The notes: generated by a model from the letters alone, not told the origin. A stretch of 64,000 nt of DNA from an uncultured Hellea sp. (GCA_938007935.1 CALLMD010000001.1:62001-126000), one strand, 5' to 3'. Positions 26,785-36,678 are shown, counted from the stretch's first letter. A program made the numbers and translations.

Positions 26785-27475
26785 GCCCCTTAAAGAACTG
26801 GTTATCAAAGTCGTTATTCCGGCCCGAAATGAAGTTCAGGCCATAACCAAAGTCATTGATGCCATCCCTGATATAGTTTCGGAAATCATCGTCGCTGATA
26901 ATGGCTCAAGTGATGGTACCGCCGAGGCTGCGCGCGCTGCAGGGGCGAGGACCGTGTTTGTTGAAACGCCTGGTTACGGACGCGCTTGCCTTGCGGGTAT
27001 CGCCCTCGCAGGAGAATGCGATATCCTTGTTTTCCTCGATGGTGACGCCTCTGATTATCCCGAAGATATGATAGAAATGTTAGCGCCTATTCTCTCGGGC
27101 GAGAAAGACTTCGTAGTAGGGTCGCGGTTAAACCCGACTTTGGAGACCGGCGCGCTCACTCTGCCGCAACGCTTTGGTAATAAGCTCGCCTGTTTTCTGA
27201 TGAAACTGTTTTGGAAAAGCACCTTCACAGACCTAGGCCCATTTCGCGCCATCACAAAACCCGCTCTTGAGCGCTTGAATATGCAAGCGCCTACATTTGG
27301 CTGGACCGTCGAAATGCAAACCCGCGCGCTAAAGCAAGGCCTGAGATATAGCGAGGTACCTGTGCGCTACCGTCCACGTATAGGAACATCTAAAATTTCA
27401 GGTACAGTGTCAGGCGTTATCCTAGCCGGCTATTATATTCTGAGCACTATTTTCATAGAAGCACTTAGAAAATAA
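26777..27475 (+). CDS. Family 2 glycosyltransferase (polyprenyl-phosphate sugar synthase type)
   Basis: 232 residues. A GT-A fold is marked by VVIPARNE near the start, ADNGSSDGTAEAA and FLDGDASDYPEDM (the DXD-like metal site). FGWTVEMQTRALKQGL and the RIGTSKISGT segment match dolichol-phosphate mannosyltransferase relatives. It has one weak C-terminal hydrophobic segment only, so it is probably peripheral at the membrane. It overlaps the upstream GT-C gene by eight bases. A terminator shared with the convergent peptidase gene follows. Confidence 0.85.
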   Translation: MPKPLKELVIKVVIPARNEVQAITKVIDAIPDIVSEIIVADNGSSDGTAEAARAAGARTVFVETPGYGRACLAGIALAGECDILVFLDGDASDYPEDMIEMLAPILSGEKDFVVGSRLNPTLETGALTLPQRFGNKLACFLMKLFWKSTFTDLGPFRAITKPALERLNMQAPTFGWTVEMQTRALKQGLRYSEVPVRYRPRIGTSKISGTVSGVILAGYYILSTIFIEALRK

Positions 27476-27477
27476 AA

Positions 27478-27494
27478 CCCCGCGAAAAGCGGGG
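27478..27494. terminator. Bidirectional terminator between convergent genes
   Basis: CCCCGC and GCGGGG form a 6-bp stem around GAAAA. Four A residues precede it and CTTT follows, so it can serve the M13 peptidase gene (TTTT on the minus strand) and, more weakly, the glycosyltransferase gene. Confidence 0.8.
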
Positions 27495-27504
27495 CTTTAT
27501 CACA

Positions 27505-29583
27505 TTACCAAATTTTGACGCGTTTTTCTGGCGGCAAATAAAGTGCGTCACCTGGCTGGACATTAAACGCCTCATACCACGCATCAAAATTGCGCACGAT
27601 ACCATTGGCGCGGTATTCGCCGGGGCTATGCGGGTCGGTTTTGAGACGATTAAGCAGGGCCGCATCGCGGAACTTACGCTGCCAAATTTGACCAAAGGAT
27701 AAGAAGAAACGTTGATCACCGGTCATGCCGTCAATGATAGGGGCCTCTTTGCCATTTAAGGATTTCTTATAGGCGGCATAGGCCATCGTAAGGCCTGTCA
27801 GATCACCAATATTTTCACCCAAGGTCAGCTCGCCATTAATATGCTCGCCGGGGAGCGGTTCAAATGCGTTAAACTGCTCGACAAGGTCCTTAGATCGCGC
27901 CTCAAAGGCCTTGCCATCTTCCTCGGTCCACCAATCACGCTGTTCGCCATTACCATCCGTCTTACGACCTTGATCGTCAAAACCATGTCCCATTTCATGA
28001 CCAATAACAGCGCCAATGCCGCCATAATTCACAGCCGCATCAGCCGCAGGGTCAAAGAATGGCGCTTGCAAAATAGCCGCGGGGAAGACGATTTCATTCA
28101 AATCAGGGCGATAATAAGCGTTCACTGTTTGAGGGTTCATACCCCACTCATCACGGTCAATCGGCCCGCCCAGTTTTTTGATCTCATCATTCCAAGCCCA
28201 AGCATTAGCTTTTTTAACCGTGCCAATAAGGTCATTACGATCAACGGTAAGCTCAGAATAATCTGTCCATTTATCAGGATAGCCAATTTTTGGGTTAAAC
28301 TTTGCGAGCTTGTCTTGCGCTTCAACCTTTGTGGCTGGGTCCATCCATTCAAGGTTTTCAATCCCGTCCTTGAAAGCACTGCGCAGATTTTCAATCAGCT
28401 TATCCATTTCAGTTTTAGCGATAGGCGGGAAATGTTTTTTGACATAAACCTTTCCAACAACTTCGCCCAACATGCCATCTATCTGCCCAACGCCGCGCTT
28501 CCAGCGTTCTCTTTGAACTTCGGTGCCGCGCAGTTTTTTACTGTAAAACTCAAAACGCGCATCATCTATCCGCTTAGGCAAATAAGCTGCATTTGCGCTC
28601 ATATAGCTCACGGTCATATAGTCTTTTAACGTCTCGACATTGGCCTTAGCGAAAATCTTTGCTGTGCCTTCAATGGCGTCTGTTTCGCGGACAACAAAAT
28701 TTGTCTGAGCGCCGAGGCCCGCCTTGGCCAGCATGGCATCCCAAGGAAAGCCGCCCGCCATCTCTTTAAGGCCAATAAGACTACGCTTATTATATGTCAG
28801 GCTACGGTTACGGCGCTTCGTCGGTGTCCAGTGAACGCGGGCGAGGTCTGTTTCAAATGCCATAAGCCGCGCCGCGCGCATATCGGCTTGATCAACATCG
28901 GCTTCCTTGAGCATTGTCGTCAAAAACGAGACATAAGCCGCGCGAAGATCATCAGACTTTTCACCTTCATCGAGATAATAGCTCCGGTTTGGCATACCCA
29001 AACCCGCTTGCGTTAAATAGACGATATAATTTTTTACATCCTTAAGGTCCACAGCAACAAAAGGGGCAATAGGCGTGCGTAGTCCCATTGAAGGATCCGC
29101 CATCAAAACCCCGACATCTTCATGAGATTGTGCGCTTCGAATTTTCGCAATGTCAGCTTTTACAGGCTCAAGGCCTGCCGCCTCGATCGCGTCAACATCC
29201 ATGAAGGCCGCATAGAGATCGCCAATTTTTTGCTCTTCGGAACCCATCGGCGCGTTGGTTGCTGAGGCCTCTTCGATAATGTCCCGCACCCGTTCTTGAG
29301 ACAAATCAGCAAGGATCGAAAACCCGCCATAATTATCTTTATCAGCCGGTATCTCAGTATTTTTAAGCCATGTTCCATTGACATATTTAAAGAAATTATC
29401 ACCCGGCTTTACAGACAAATCCATATTCTCTGTCGCAACGCCATATGTACCTCGCACGGGTTTCGTTGGAACCTGAGCCATCTGCTCAATCGCAGTTTCA
29501 CCGCCTTCAGTGACGACGCTATTATTACAAGCCACCAGGCTAAAGACTAATAGGCTTGTCGCCATTAAGTGATGTAGTCTCAT
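27505..29583 (-). CDS. pepO: M13-family zinc metallopeptidase lipoprotein (PepO/neprilysin type)
   Basis: 692 residues. The signal peptide ends in a lipobox with Cys19 (SLVAC), so the protein is a lipoprotein. The zinc site is H529-E530-x2-H533 (GHEMGHGFDDQG), with the third ligand Glu590 in LTLGENIGDLTG. Substrate-binding NAYYRP precedes it and the chain ends with the aromatic typical of M13 enzymes. It cleaves short peptides. Its ATG follows GGAAGGGAT and lies 32 bases behind the stop of the RND pump gene, so it may be the last gene of that operon. A 262-codon frame on the other strand inside it is a shadow. Confidence 0.93.
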   Translation of the reverse strand: MRLHHLMATSLLVFSLVACNNSVVTEGGETAIEQMAQVPTKPVRGTYGVATENMDLSVKPGDNFFKYVNGTWLKNTEIPADKDNYGGFSILADLSQERVRDIIEEASATNAPMGSEEQKIGDLYAAFMDVDAIEAAGLEPVKADIAKIRSAQSHEDVGVLMADPSMGLRTPIAPFVAVDLKDVKNYIVYLTQAGLGMPNRSYYLDEGEKSDDLRAAYVSFLTTMLKEADVDQADMRAARLMAFETDLARVHWTPTKRRNRSLTYNKRSLIGLKEMAGGFPWDAMLAKAGLGAQTNFVVRETDAIEGTAKIFAKANVETLKDYMTVSYMSANAAYLPKRIDDARFEFYSKKLRGTEVQRERWKRGVGQIDGMLGEVVGKVYVKKHFPPIAKTEMDKLIENLRSAFKDGIENLEWMDPATKVEAQDKLAKFNPKIGYPDKWTDYSELTVDRNDLIGTVKKANAWAWNDEIKKLGGPIDRDEWGMNPQTVNAYYRPDLNEIVFPAAILQAPFFDPAADAAVNYGGIGAVIGHEMGHGFDDQGRKTDGNGEQRDWWTEEDGKAFEARSKDLVEQFNAFEPLPGEHINGELTLGENIGDLTGLTMAYAAYKKSLNGKEAPIIDGMTGDQRFFLSFGQIWQRKFRDAALLNRLKTDPHSPGEYRANGIVRNFDAWYEAFNVQPGDALYLPPEKRVKIW

Positions 29584-29615
29584 ATTATCCCTTCCGATAA
29601 AATTAGGATGTGATG

Positions 29616-32600
29616 TTATTCAGCAGGCGCAGGCGTTGCGACAACGGTTGAGTTATCCTGAATGATATCCTCAGCAAGTTCCATATCGTCCAAAGCTAGC
29701 GCCATTTCAGGATCATATGTTGATCCTAGACCTGGCTGTTTTTCACCGCGCCACAAGCCGCGGAAGAAGCGCGTAATGTCGACGCCAATACCATACATGG
29801 CCGGCACCAACATAAGCGTTAGGAAAAAGTCGAATAAAACCCCGAATGCCAAAGCCACAACCATCGGTTTGAGAAATTCGGCCTGTGCAGATGTCTCAAA
29901 CAAAATCGGCGTAATACCAATAAATGTTGTCACAGAGGTTAGAAGAATAGGGCGGAACCGCGCGACACAGGCATCAAGCATAGCTTGATAAGCGCCAACG
30001 CCCTTGGCTCTCAATCGGTTTACATAATCGATAAGAACAAGATTGTCATTGACCGCAACACCAGAGGCGGCAAAAAATCCAAAAATCGACATCATACCAA
30101 AAGGTACGCCCGTGACGATATTCCCGAAAATCATACCCACGAGAGCAAAAGGAATAGCAATCATAATTAAGAGAGGTTGCGCATAGGATTTAAAGGCAAT
30201 GGCCAGCAAGCCATACATCATGAATAATATAGCGACGAGCGAGATATTGAGCTCTTTGACAAAATTCGTCTCAATCTCATCTTCACCAACATTTACCTTA
30301 GATACTCTCGGGTGACGTAATTCCCATTCCGGGAAAAAGTTTTCATTCAAATCTTTCTTTATCTTTGCAACGTCGCTTTGTTCGCCGCGAATCCGGGCGC
30401 CTGTATATGTTAAACGTTTACGGTCACGGCGCTGTATCCGTCCAACGCCTTCTTCAAAGGCCACATCTGCGACCGAGAATAACGGAACTTCTACGCCGTT
30501 CGCCGCGCGAATACGAAGTTCTTTAAGACTATCAATAGACTCACGTGCTGCCTCTGGATAACGCACCATCACGCGGACATCCTCGCCATTACGTGGGAGG
30601 CGCTGCACTTCCTGACCATAAAACGCCTGACGAACCTGACGCGTAACATCTGATAATTGTAGGCCTAATGTTTCTGCACCTGGTTTTAATGTAAACTGTA
30701 TTTCGCTCGCAGAACTTTCAAGACCATCCCAAGCGCGGGTCACAGAACTATAACTCTCAATTTCCGCTTTAAGATCTAGAATAGCATCTCTTAACGCTTC
30801 CGGGTCAGACGAAGCTACACCATAATAAAGGCCTCCACCTTGACCAGAGCCCCCTTCCGTCACGCCGTAACTAACGCGGTATGCATCTGGAACCGGGCCG
30901 ACATATTCTTCGAGCTTATCAGCAATATCTTTACTGGATATGTCAGGTCTTTTATTGGGATCAGACAGCCCGAGGAAACCTTCAACGCTGCGACCCTGCG
31001 AAACTGTTCCAGCTTCTGTAATAACATCAAAATCTAGTCCAAATTCTTTGGCGCTATTTTCGTTAAGTGATTTTACGCCTTGATCAACTTGTTCACGGAC
31101 TTGTTCAATACGCTCGAAATTCGTGCCCTCTGGGAAACGCGCACTAAACTGAATCATATCTCCTTCAACCTCAGGGATCATCGCGCTTGGCGCGACCCCT
31201 GATCTAAGGAGCATAATAGACATTATGAAGAGTCCCACGAATACCGAAAGCGTCACATATCGAAACTTAATCAGCGCCGCGACAAAAGGACGAAACCTTC
31301 TCTGTGCGAAGCTGACCAAGCTGTTGGCAATTTTTGTCTGAAAGCGCATAAGACGCCCTTGCTTGGACGGATCGACTTCTTCCAAATGTCTTAAATGCGC
31401 TGGCAGGATGAAAAAAGCTTCGATCAAAGAGAAAATCAGAACCGCAATTACAACCAGGCTAATTTGCCCGAGCATTGCCTGAATAGGACCTGTCATGAGC
31501 AAGAATGGAATGAACATTAATATTGTCGTGATGACAGCAAAATAAACTGGCTTAACCACCATATTGGCACCGGCTATCGCGCCGCGTTCGCCCGTTATAC
31601 CATTCTCGACATGGAAATAGGCACTCTCGCCCACAACAATCGCATCATCAACAACAATCCCGATCACCAGTAAGAAGGCGAAAAGCGAAATCATGTTAAG
31701 AGAAATTCCGATATAAGGCGCAACCGCAATCGCACCCATAAAGGCCGCAGCAATACCTATCGTGACCCAAATCGCGACTTTCGGGCGTAAAAATAACATC
31801 AAGATTATCAAGACCAGAATCATACCTGAAAGGGCATTGCCGCCTATAAGGCTCATACGGCTGTCAAACATGGTGGATCCATCAAACCAAATCGAGAAGG
31901 TCAATCCGGGGGGTAGTTTCTCGTTAATGTCAGTTTCAAATTTACGTATCGATTCTCCTGCTTCAGTCACATTGGAATTATCAGGAGAAAAGACTCTGAA
32001 AACCGCCGCATTTTCACCCTTAAATTTGGCGTTAAAATCATCATTGTCGAAACCATCTATAACATTGGCGATATCACCTAATCGTATGACACCCCCACTT
32101 GGCGACTGCCTGACAATGATATTTTCAAACTCCGCTTGCGTATTTGCCAATGCACGGGCACGTAGCTGTAATTTTCCGCCCGTTGTTTCAACCGTACCCG
32201 CGGACAGGTTTACAGACGCGCCAGATATTGCTTGAGAGACCTGAGAGAAAGTTAAATTATACTGCCTAAGAGCATCCTCGGAGACTTCAATTGTAACCTG
32301 TTCGGATATCTTTGAGAGCTGTTCGGTAAGCTGCAATCCTGGGAGCTTTGTTATTTCTAACCGCAGGTCATTAGCATATCGCTGAAGCGTCAGCCGGTCC
32401 ACATCCCCATGTAAAGCCAAGTAAATAATATCAACCTGAGCATCCCAGCGATAAATTTGTGGGCGGAAAGCATCAGGCGGTAAATTTTGAATACCGTCAA
32501 CACGCGCTTTGACTTCATCGAGAAGTTTTTCATAATCAATACCAAGCTTCGTTCGAATATTGACACTATAGCTCCCCTCACGTGCAGTGGCTTCCACATA

Positions 32601-32837
32601 GTCAATACCGTCCAAGCCATCGACAGCCTCTTCAATACGTACAATCATCTGCTCTTCGACATCTCTCGGAGACGCCCCGGGCCACCCCGAAGAAATTGTC
32701 ATACCATTGATGGTGACTTGCGGAATAAACTCACGCTCAAGATTATTATACCCAAAAATGCCCACCACAAACATGGTGACCATCATAAGATTTGCGGCAA
32801 CGGGGTTCTTGACGAACCAAGCTATTAGAGATTTCAT
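29616..32837 (-). CDS. RND efflux pump inner-membrane transporter
   Basis: A 1073-residue RND permease with the usual 12 helices and two large periplasmic domains. Family marks are the N-terminal helix (VKNPVAANLMMV), GWPGASPRDVEEQ, the paired aspartates in helix 4 (IGIVVDDAIVVGES) used for proton relay, and FAASGVAVNDNLVLIDYVNR in the second half. It belongs to the AcrB-like cluster with a short N-terminal periplasmic signature rather than the true AcrB set, so the substrate is uncertain. It overlaps the adaptor gene by four bases (ATGA), which shows tight coupling. Confidence 0.92.
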   Translation of the reverse strand: MKSLIAWFVKNPVAANLMMVTMFVVGIFGYNNLEREFIPQVTINGMTISSGWPGASPRDVEEQMIVRIEEAVDGLDGIDYVEATAREGSYSVNIRTKLGIDYEKLLDEVKARVDGIQNLPPDAFRPQIYRWDAQVDIIYLALHGDVDRLTLQRYANDLRLEITKLPGLQLTEQLSKISEQVTIEVSEDALRQYNLTFSQVSQAISGASVNLSAGTVETTGGKLQLRARALANTQAEFENIIVRQSPSGGVIRLGDIANVIDGFDNDDFNAKFKGENAAVFRVFSPDNSNVTEAGESIRKFETDINEKLPPGLTFSIWFDGSTMFDSRMSLIGGNALSGMILVLIILMLFLRPKVAIWVTIGIAAAFMGAIAVAPYIGISLNMISLFAFLLVIGIVVDDAIVVGESAYFHVENGITGERGAIAGANMVVKPVYFAVITTILMFIPFLLMTGPIQAMLGQISLVVIAVLIFSLIEAFFILPAHLRHLEEVDPSKQGRLMRFQTKIANSLVSFAQRRFRPFVAALIKFRYVTLSVFVGLFIMSIMLLRSGVAPSAMIPEVEGDMIQFSARFPEGTNFERIEQVREQVDQGVKSLNENSAKEFGLDFDVITEAGTVSQGRSVEGFLGLSDPNKRPDISSKDIADKLEEYVGPVPDAYRVSYGVTEGGSGQGGGLYYGVASSDPEALRDAILDLKAEIESYSSVTRAWDGLESSASEIQFTLKPGAETLGLQLSDVTRQVRQAFYGQEVQRLPRNGEDVRVMVRYPEAARESIDSLKELRIRAANGVEVPLFSVADVAFEEGVGRIQRRDRKRLTYTGARIRGEQSDVAKIKKDLNENFFPEWELRHPRVSKVNVGEDEIETNFVKELNISLVAILFMMYGLLAIAFKSYAQPLLIMIAIPFALVGMIFGNIVTGVPFGMMSIFGFFAASGVAVNDNLVLIDYVNRLRAKGVGAYQAMLDACVARFRPILLTSVTTFIGITPILFETSAQAEFLKPMVVALAFGVLFDFFLTLMLVPAMYGIGVDITRFFRGLWRGEKQPGLGSTYDPEMALALDDMELAEDIIQDNSTVVATPAPAE

Positions 32838-34282
32838 TGATCCGTCTCCTTCGTCAATTCAGCATCGCTCTCAGAAGTTTCATCAGAACTGTCTTTTTTA
32901 GGTGCATCGCTTTTCTTCAAGGGGCGGTCAGATTTCTTCTCACCCTCTTGAGGTTTCTTTTTACCCCAACGCCTTTTTTTCTTCTCATCTTTATCACCGC
33001 CTTTTGCCTCGGCTGCCTCTTTCTTTTTAAGCCAATCGGGCTTGGGCGGTTCAACCAAGACTTTTTTAGGATCATTCACGTCCAAAACTTTCAAAGTCAT
33101 TGTTACCCGAGATTTTTCCATGGGCGAGAGTACAACCAGCTCTCCTGCGGCGACGCCTCCGAGTAAAATTGCACGCTTCGCATCTGAATCCAGCACATCG
33201 GCTTTCCTGATTTCGACCTTGCCTTTATCGTCAACAACATAAATTTCATCTTCGGGCCTAAGACCATCACGCGACAACACAATAACATCTTCATATAATT
33301 TGCCCGCAATCTCCGCGTCGACAAATAACCCAGGCGCTATTGGGACACCATTTTGAGACAGACCTTTTCCGTAGGGGTCATATATTTCAGCAATTGCAGA
33401 AAGCGCACGCGTTTGTGGATCATAGGCACTATCAGTCCGCATGATCTTGGCATCCCAATATTGCCGCTCTCCAGCAATAATTGCGCTCAGTTTAACGTCG
33501 GGCGCAGATGCGCGATCTTTAGCAACATAGGCAATGGGTAAATCCATTTTTGAAAAATCATTATCTGTCAGAGGCAGACGCACTTCGAAAATATTCGTCG
33601 AGAATATACGGCCTAAAGTACGGCCCGGAGATACAAATTGCCCAAGGTCAGAACTTTTCGTCCTCACGCGGCCTGTGAAGGGGGCTTTGACCTCTGTTCG
33701 CGTCAATTGTAATTTTGCCGACTCAAGCTCAGCTTGGGCCAGTTGCAAAGCAGCCTGCGCTTGTGCCTGCTGAGGTTTACGTAGGGCTAACGCCGAAGCT
33801 TCGCCGCGCCCTAATTCTGCATAATCTTGCCGCGCTATTTCGCCTTCTGCCTGTTCACGAATTAGGACTTGCTCAGCCTGCGCTATACTTGCCTGCGCCC
33901 GAACAACAGATACCTGATAATCTGCATCTTCAATGCGTATCAATGTTTCGCCTTTTCGAATAACGCCGCCTTCAACGAAATTCGGGGACACATAAATAAT
34001 TTTGCCGCCAACTTCAGGGACTAAGTCAATTTCTATCTGAGGGCGCGACTCGCCTTGCGCCGTGACTTTGAGCTGTACATTATCCTGAATCGCATAATCT
34101 GCCATTACGGCCAGCGTGTTAAAGGCCCTCTTTTTCTCTTCCGGTTTTTTATTCAGTTTAATGATAACAGATGCACCAACAATAAAACCAATCACAATGA
34201 GTATTGGAATTAGGACAACCAGCAATTTTCGTAAAAATCCGCCGCTTTTCTGAACGCCGAGACTATTGGCTTTGTTCACCAT
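32834..34282 (-). CDS. RND efflux periplasmic adaptor (HlyD/MFP) with a lysine-rich tail
   Basis: 482 residues with one N-terminal membrane anchor (about 19-42). The lipoyl half-motif VPEVGGKIIYVSPNFVEGGVIRKGE, an alpha-hairpin of Ala/Gln-rich heptads (about 130-190), the second lipoyl half (VKAPFTGRVRTKSSDLGQFVSPG) and the beta-barrel domain are in order. After about residue 405 comes a highly charged extension of some 75 residues rich in Lys, Glu and Asp, not usual in adaptors. It sits between the outer-membrane factor (15-base gap) and the pump (4-base overlap). Confidence 0.9.
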   Translation of the reverse strand: MVNKANSLGVQKSGGFLRKLLVVLIPILIVIGFIVGASVIIKLNKKPEEKKRAFNTLAVMADYAIQDNVQLKVTAQGESRPQIEIDLVPEVGGKIIYVSPNFVEGGVIRKGETLIRIEDADYQVSVVRAQASIAQAEQVLIREQAEGEIARQDYAELGRGEASALALRKPQQAQAQAALQLAQAELESAKLQLTRTEVKAPFTGRVRTKSSDLGQFVSPGRTLGRIFSTNIFEVRLPLTDNDFSKMDLPIAYVAKDRASAPDVKLSAIIAGERQYWDAKIMRTDSAYDPQTRALSAIAEIYDPYGKGLSQNGVPIAPGLFVDAEIAGKLYEDVIVLSRDGLRPEDEIYVVDDKGKVEIRKADVLDSDAKRAILLGGVAAGELVVLSPMEKSRVTMTLKVLDVNDPKKVLVEPPKPDWLKKKEAAEAKGGDKDEKKKRRWGKKKPQEGEKKSDRPLKKSDAPKKDSSDETSESDAELTKETDQ

Positions 34283-34297
34283 TTTTCTTTTTCCATT

Positions 34298-35743
34298 TTA
34301 AGGCGTAGCGCCGCTATTGTTAAGTCGGGCGAGTGAATAAGCCCTAGGCCCAATATCTGACTCAAATCCACCGCCAAGTGCAACATGCATACGCACACGA
34401 TTGGCCAAACGTTCTTTACGGGCACTAATAAGTTGCCCTTCAGCCGAAATTCGGCGTGATTGTGCGTCTAATAGCTGCAATATTGTTGCAAGCCCTTCAG
34501 TATATCGAAGCTCCAAGCGCTCTTCCGCCTTTCTAGCTTCATCGAGTGAAATCCGCAAGGCTGCTTCTCGCTCAGAGAGGCGCTGTTCGCCATCAATCGC
34601 ATTCTCGACATCAAGGTAAGCTCCGAGCGCCGTACCCGCATATGTCTCTAATTGCTGACGCAAGAGCGCTTCTTGCGTTCTTACATTTGCTTTTAGGCGG
34701 CCGCCCTGAAAAATCGGCGCAGTTAGCCCGCTGGCCAAAGACCCGACCAAAGCGTCAATATTAAAGAGCTTATTTAATCCTCCAGCCGCAAGTGACCCAC
34801 TTCCATCCAGCGTTAGGCGCGGAAGCAAATTTTTGCGTGCGACATCAATTTGCAGGCCTTGAGCTTGAAGCCGTCTCTCTGCCGCGAGTAAATCTGGGCG
34901 CTTTCGTAAGATATCTCCCGGCGTGCCGACTCCGCTCAGCACAGGTAAATTCGGAAGGTCTGCTGCAGCTTGAATTTCTTCAGCTGGGTAGCGCCGTAAC
35001 AAAACCTCTAAATTGCGCGTAATGGCTGATAAGCGCTGTTCGCGCGAGGCGCGCAAGGCTTTTGAATTGGCCACAGAAGACCGGGCTAAGCGCACATCGC
35101 TTGACCCTGTTACGCCGCCCTCAAAGCGGCGCTGGGTCAGGCGCAAAGCCCGCTCCTGTGTCTCGACATCGCGCACCGATAATTCCGTTAAAAGCCTCGC
35201 TTCAATCAAATCAAACCAACTCTGCGCGACTTGACCCGCAATAGACAGGCGCGCGCCCGCATAATCCGCAGTCGTCGCGTCAGCTTCCAACTCACTCGCC
35301 CCAATTCCATCTTTGATGCGGCCCCAAAGGTCAGCTTCCCAGCTTGCAGACACGCCGCCTGATAAATTTGTTGAGCTTGGGAATGGTCCTGCATTTTCAT
35401 TGCGCGCGGCGCGTGAATTCGCATTCAAAGAGGGCAGCCTGTCCGCCGCCGCCGCGTCGGCTCTGGCAAGAGCGGCATCAACACGAGCAGCCGCAGACCT
35501 GATATTTGTATTGGCGTCTAAAGCCTCGCTTACGAGACGGACAAGCATCTCATCAGAAAAGCTTCCAATCCAATCCGTGCTGGGCAAATCTTGCGGGGCA
35601 GGTTCATCCCAAACTGGTTTTTGCGGCGTAGCCTCTTGAGCACTAACAATCGTTGCTTCTGGCTTTATTTTTGACAAACCACCGAGGCTGGCACACCCTG
35701 AAAGGCCTATCACGCTCGCCGATAGTAAAATCGTTAAACGCAT
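34298..35743 (-). CDS. Outer-membrane efflux lipoprotein (NodT/OprM family)
   Basis: 481 residues. The signal peptide ends in a lipobox with Cys17 (LSGC), so it is lipid-anchored. The TolC-like repeat pattern is present: SWEADLWGRIKDG, AQSWFDLIEARLL, RQLEGG-like RRFEGGVTGSSDV, RRPDLLAAERRL (here KRPDLLAAERRL), and RYTEGLATILQLLDAQ. It should form the trimeric exit duct for the RND pump encoded downstream. It is the first gene of the operon; the promoter must lie in the AT-rich 35744-35940 stretch. No regulator gene is adjacent. Confidence 0.92.
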   Translation of the reverse strand: MRLTILLSASVIGLSGCASLGGLSKIKPEATIVSAQEATPQKPVWDEPAPQDLPSTDWIGSFSDEMLVRLVSEALDANTNIRSAAARVDAALARADAAAADRLPSLNANSRAARNENAGPFPSSTNLSGGVSASWEADLWGRIKDGIGASELEADATTADYAGARLSIAGQVAQSWFDLIEARLLTELSVRDVETQERALRLTQRRFEGGVTGSSDVRLARSSVANSKALRASREQRLSAITRNLEVLLRRYPAEEIQAAADLPNLPVLSGVGTPGDILRKRPDLLAAERRLQAQGLQIDVARKNLLPRLTLDGSGSLAAGGLNKLFNIDALVGSLASGLTAPIFQGGRLKANVRTQEALLRQQLETYAGTALGAYLDVENAIDGEQRLSEREAALRISLDEARKAEERLELRYTEGLATILQLLDAQSRRISAEGQLISARKERLANRVRMHVALGGGFESDIGPRAYSLARLNNSGATP

Positions 35744-35935
35744 TTTTGTCTCCTTATTGGCTTTTCATAAGCGATTAATACCGAAAGTCAATCAAACTTT
35801 ATTGAAAAACAATAAATAATATAATCTAACTATACATTCTTATACGTGTGAAATGAGCTTTTCCTGTCAAAAAATCACGTTAAAAACTAGAAATTTGAAC
35901 TAAGTAAAGCTTTTATAAAAATAATTACGAGAGCG

Positions 35936-35961
35936 AATAAAAAAGGCGGCCTAAGCCGCCT
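35936..35961 (-). terminator. Rho-independent terminator after gcrA
   Basis: Read leftwards, AGGCGGC-TTAG-GCCGCCT is a perfect 7-bp stem followed by TTTTTATT. It lies 26 bases after the gcrA stop. Confidence 0.85.
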
Positions 35962-35987
35962 AGAGTAAAACGTTCTTAAAAGATGTC

Positions 35988-36506
35988 TTATCTCAATCGT
36001 TTCCGGCTTGTTGGGCTTGGGCCTAAAGCGCGAGTCGTACTGCCCCGGCGACGGCTAGCCTGATAAGCCACAGAAGAATGAGCAAGACAATAAGGTTCAT
36101 CTTTATCTTCGGTTTTACGGCCACAGAACCTAAAGTCCGACGTACTTGGGTCGCCAATTGGCCACTTACACATATGATCTGAGATCGTTAAAATTGTTGC
36201 GAAGCGGCCATCAGCCATCGGCAGAGCTTCGATAGGCGGCGGCGCAGGCGGCGCTTTCACGACAGGACGCGGCGTGCGCGGCGCTGATGGCATACGCGGT
36301 TGCCGTGTTCGCGCCGTTGTTTTGCTACGCGCTTTCTTTTTCGCAGGATTAGAAGGCTTGGCGCGGCCTGATAAACCCAATCGATGCACCTTACCAATGA
36401 CGGCGTTACGTGTGACGCCGCCTAATTGCTTAGCAATTTGAGACGCACTTAGACCTTCAGCCCATAATTTCGTCAAAACCTCTACCCGGTCTTCTGTCCA
36501 CGCCAT
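35988..36506 (-). CDS. gcrA: GcrA cell-cycle regulator
   Basis: 172 residues. The N-terminal 45 residues are the GcrA helix-turn-helix (MAWTEDRVEVLTKLWAEGLS, then GGVTRNAVIGKVHRLGLSGR). A basic Pro/Arg/Lys linker follows (50-90), then the C-terminal sigma70-binding region with CKWPIGDP (113-120), FCGR and YCLAH. GcrA binds CcrM-methylated GANTC promoter sites and sigma70 and drives early S-phase genes in Caulobacter and relatives. The start ATG 36506 has GAGGGGGA in front. It diverges from an ABC permease over 231 bases containing a perfect palindrome and a DnaA-box-like site. Confidence 0.96.
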   Translation of the reverse strand: MAWTEDRVEVLTKLWAEGLSASQIAKQLGGVTRNAVIGKVHRLGLSGRAKPSNPAKKKARSKTTARTRQPRMPSAPRTPRPVVKAPPAPPPIEALPMADGRFATILTISDHMCKWPIGDPSTSDFRFCGRKTEDKDEPYCLAHSSVAYQASRRRGSTTRALGPSPTSRKRLR

Positions 36507-36576
36507 CGCGTTTCCCCCTCATTTCGTATCATTTGGAGGCCAAAGCCCCAGATGAAATATTATACTTAAAATCGAA

Positions 36577-36592
36577 ACACTATATATAGTGT
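36577..36592. promoter_or_regulatory. Perfect 16-bp palindrome upstream of gcrA
   Basis: ACACTATATATAGTGT, about 70 bases before the gcrA start. The TATATA core could double as a -10 element. It is a candidate operator for gcrA or the divergent permease gene. Confidence 0.45.
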
Positions 36593-36669
36593 GAGACCAT
36601 GAAGTCTCTTCTCATTCTACACAAGATAATGTAGCCATATCCCCGTAAACCACAAGATAAAGTTTTTAC

Positions 36670-36678
36670 CTATCCACA
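36670..36678 (+). promoter_or_regulatory. DnaA-box-like site in the gcrA upstream region
   Basis: CTATCCACA differs from the consensus TTATCCACA at one position. In Caulobacter, DnaA is known to activate gcrA. Here the site is 164 bases from gcrA and about 60 from the divergent permease gene, so the target is not certain. Confidence 0.35.

Noticed and set aside
27841-28629. 262-codon open frame opposite the M13 peptidase
   Set aside because: It is a shadow of the strongly supported peptidase gene on the other strand.
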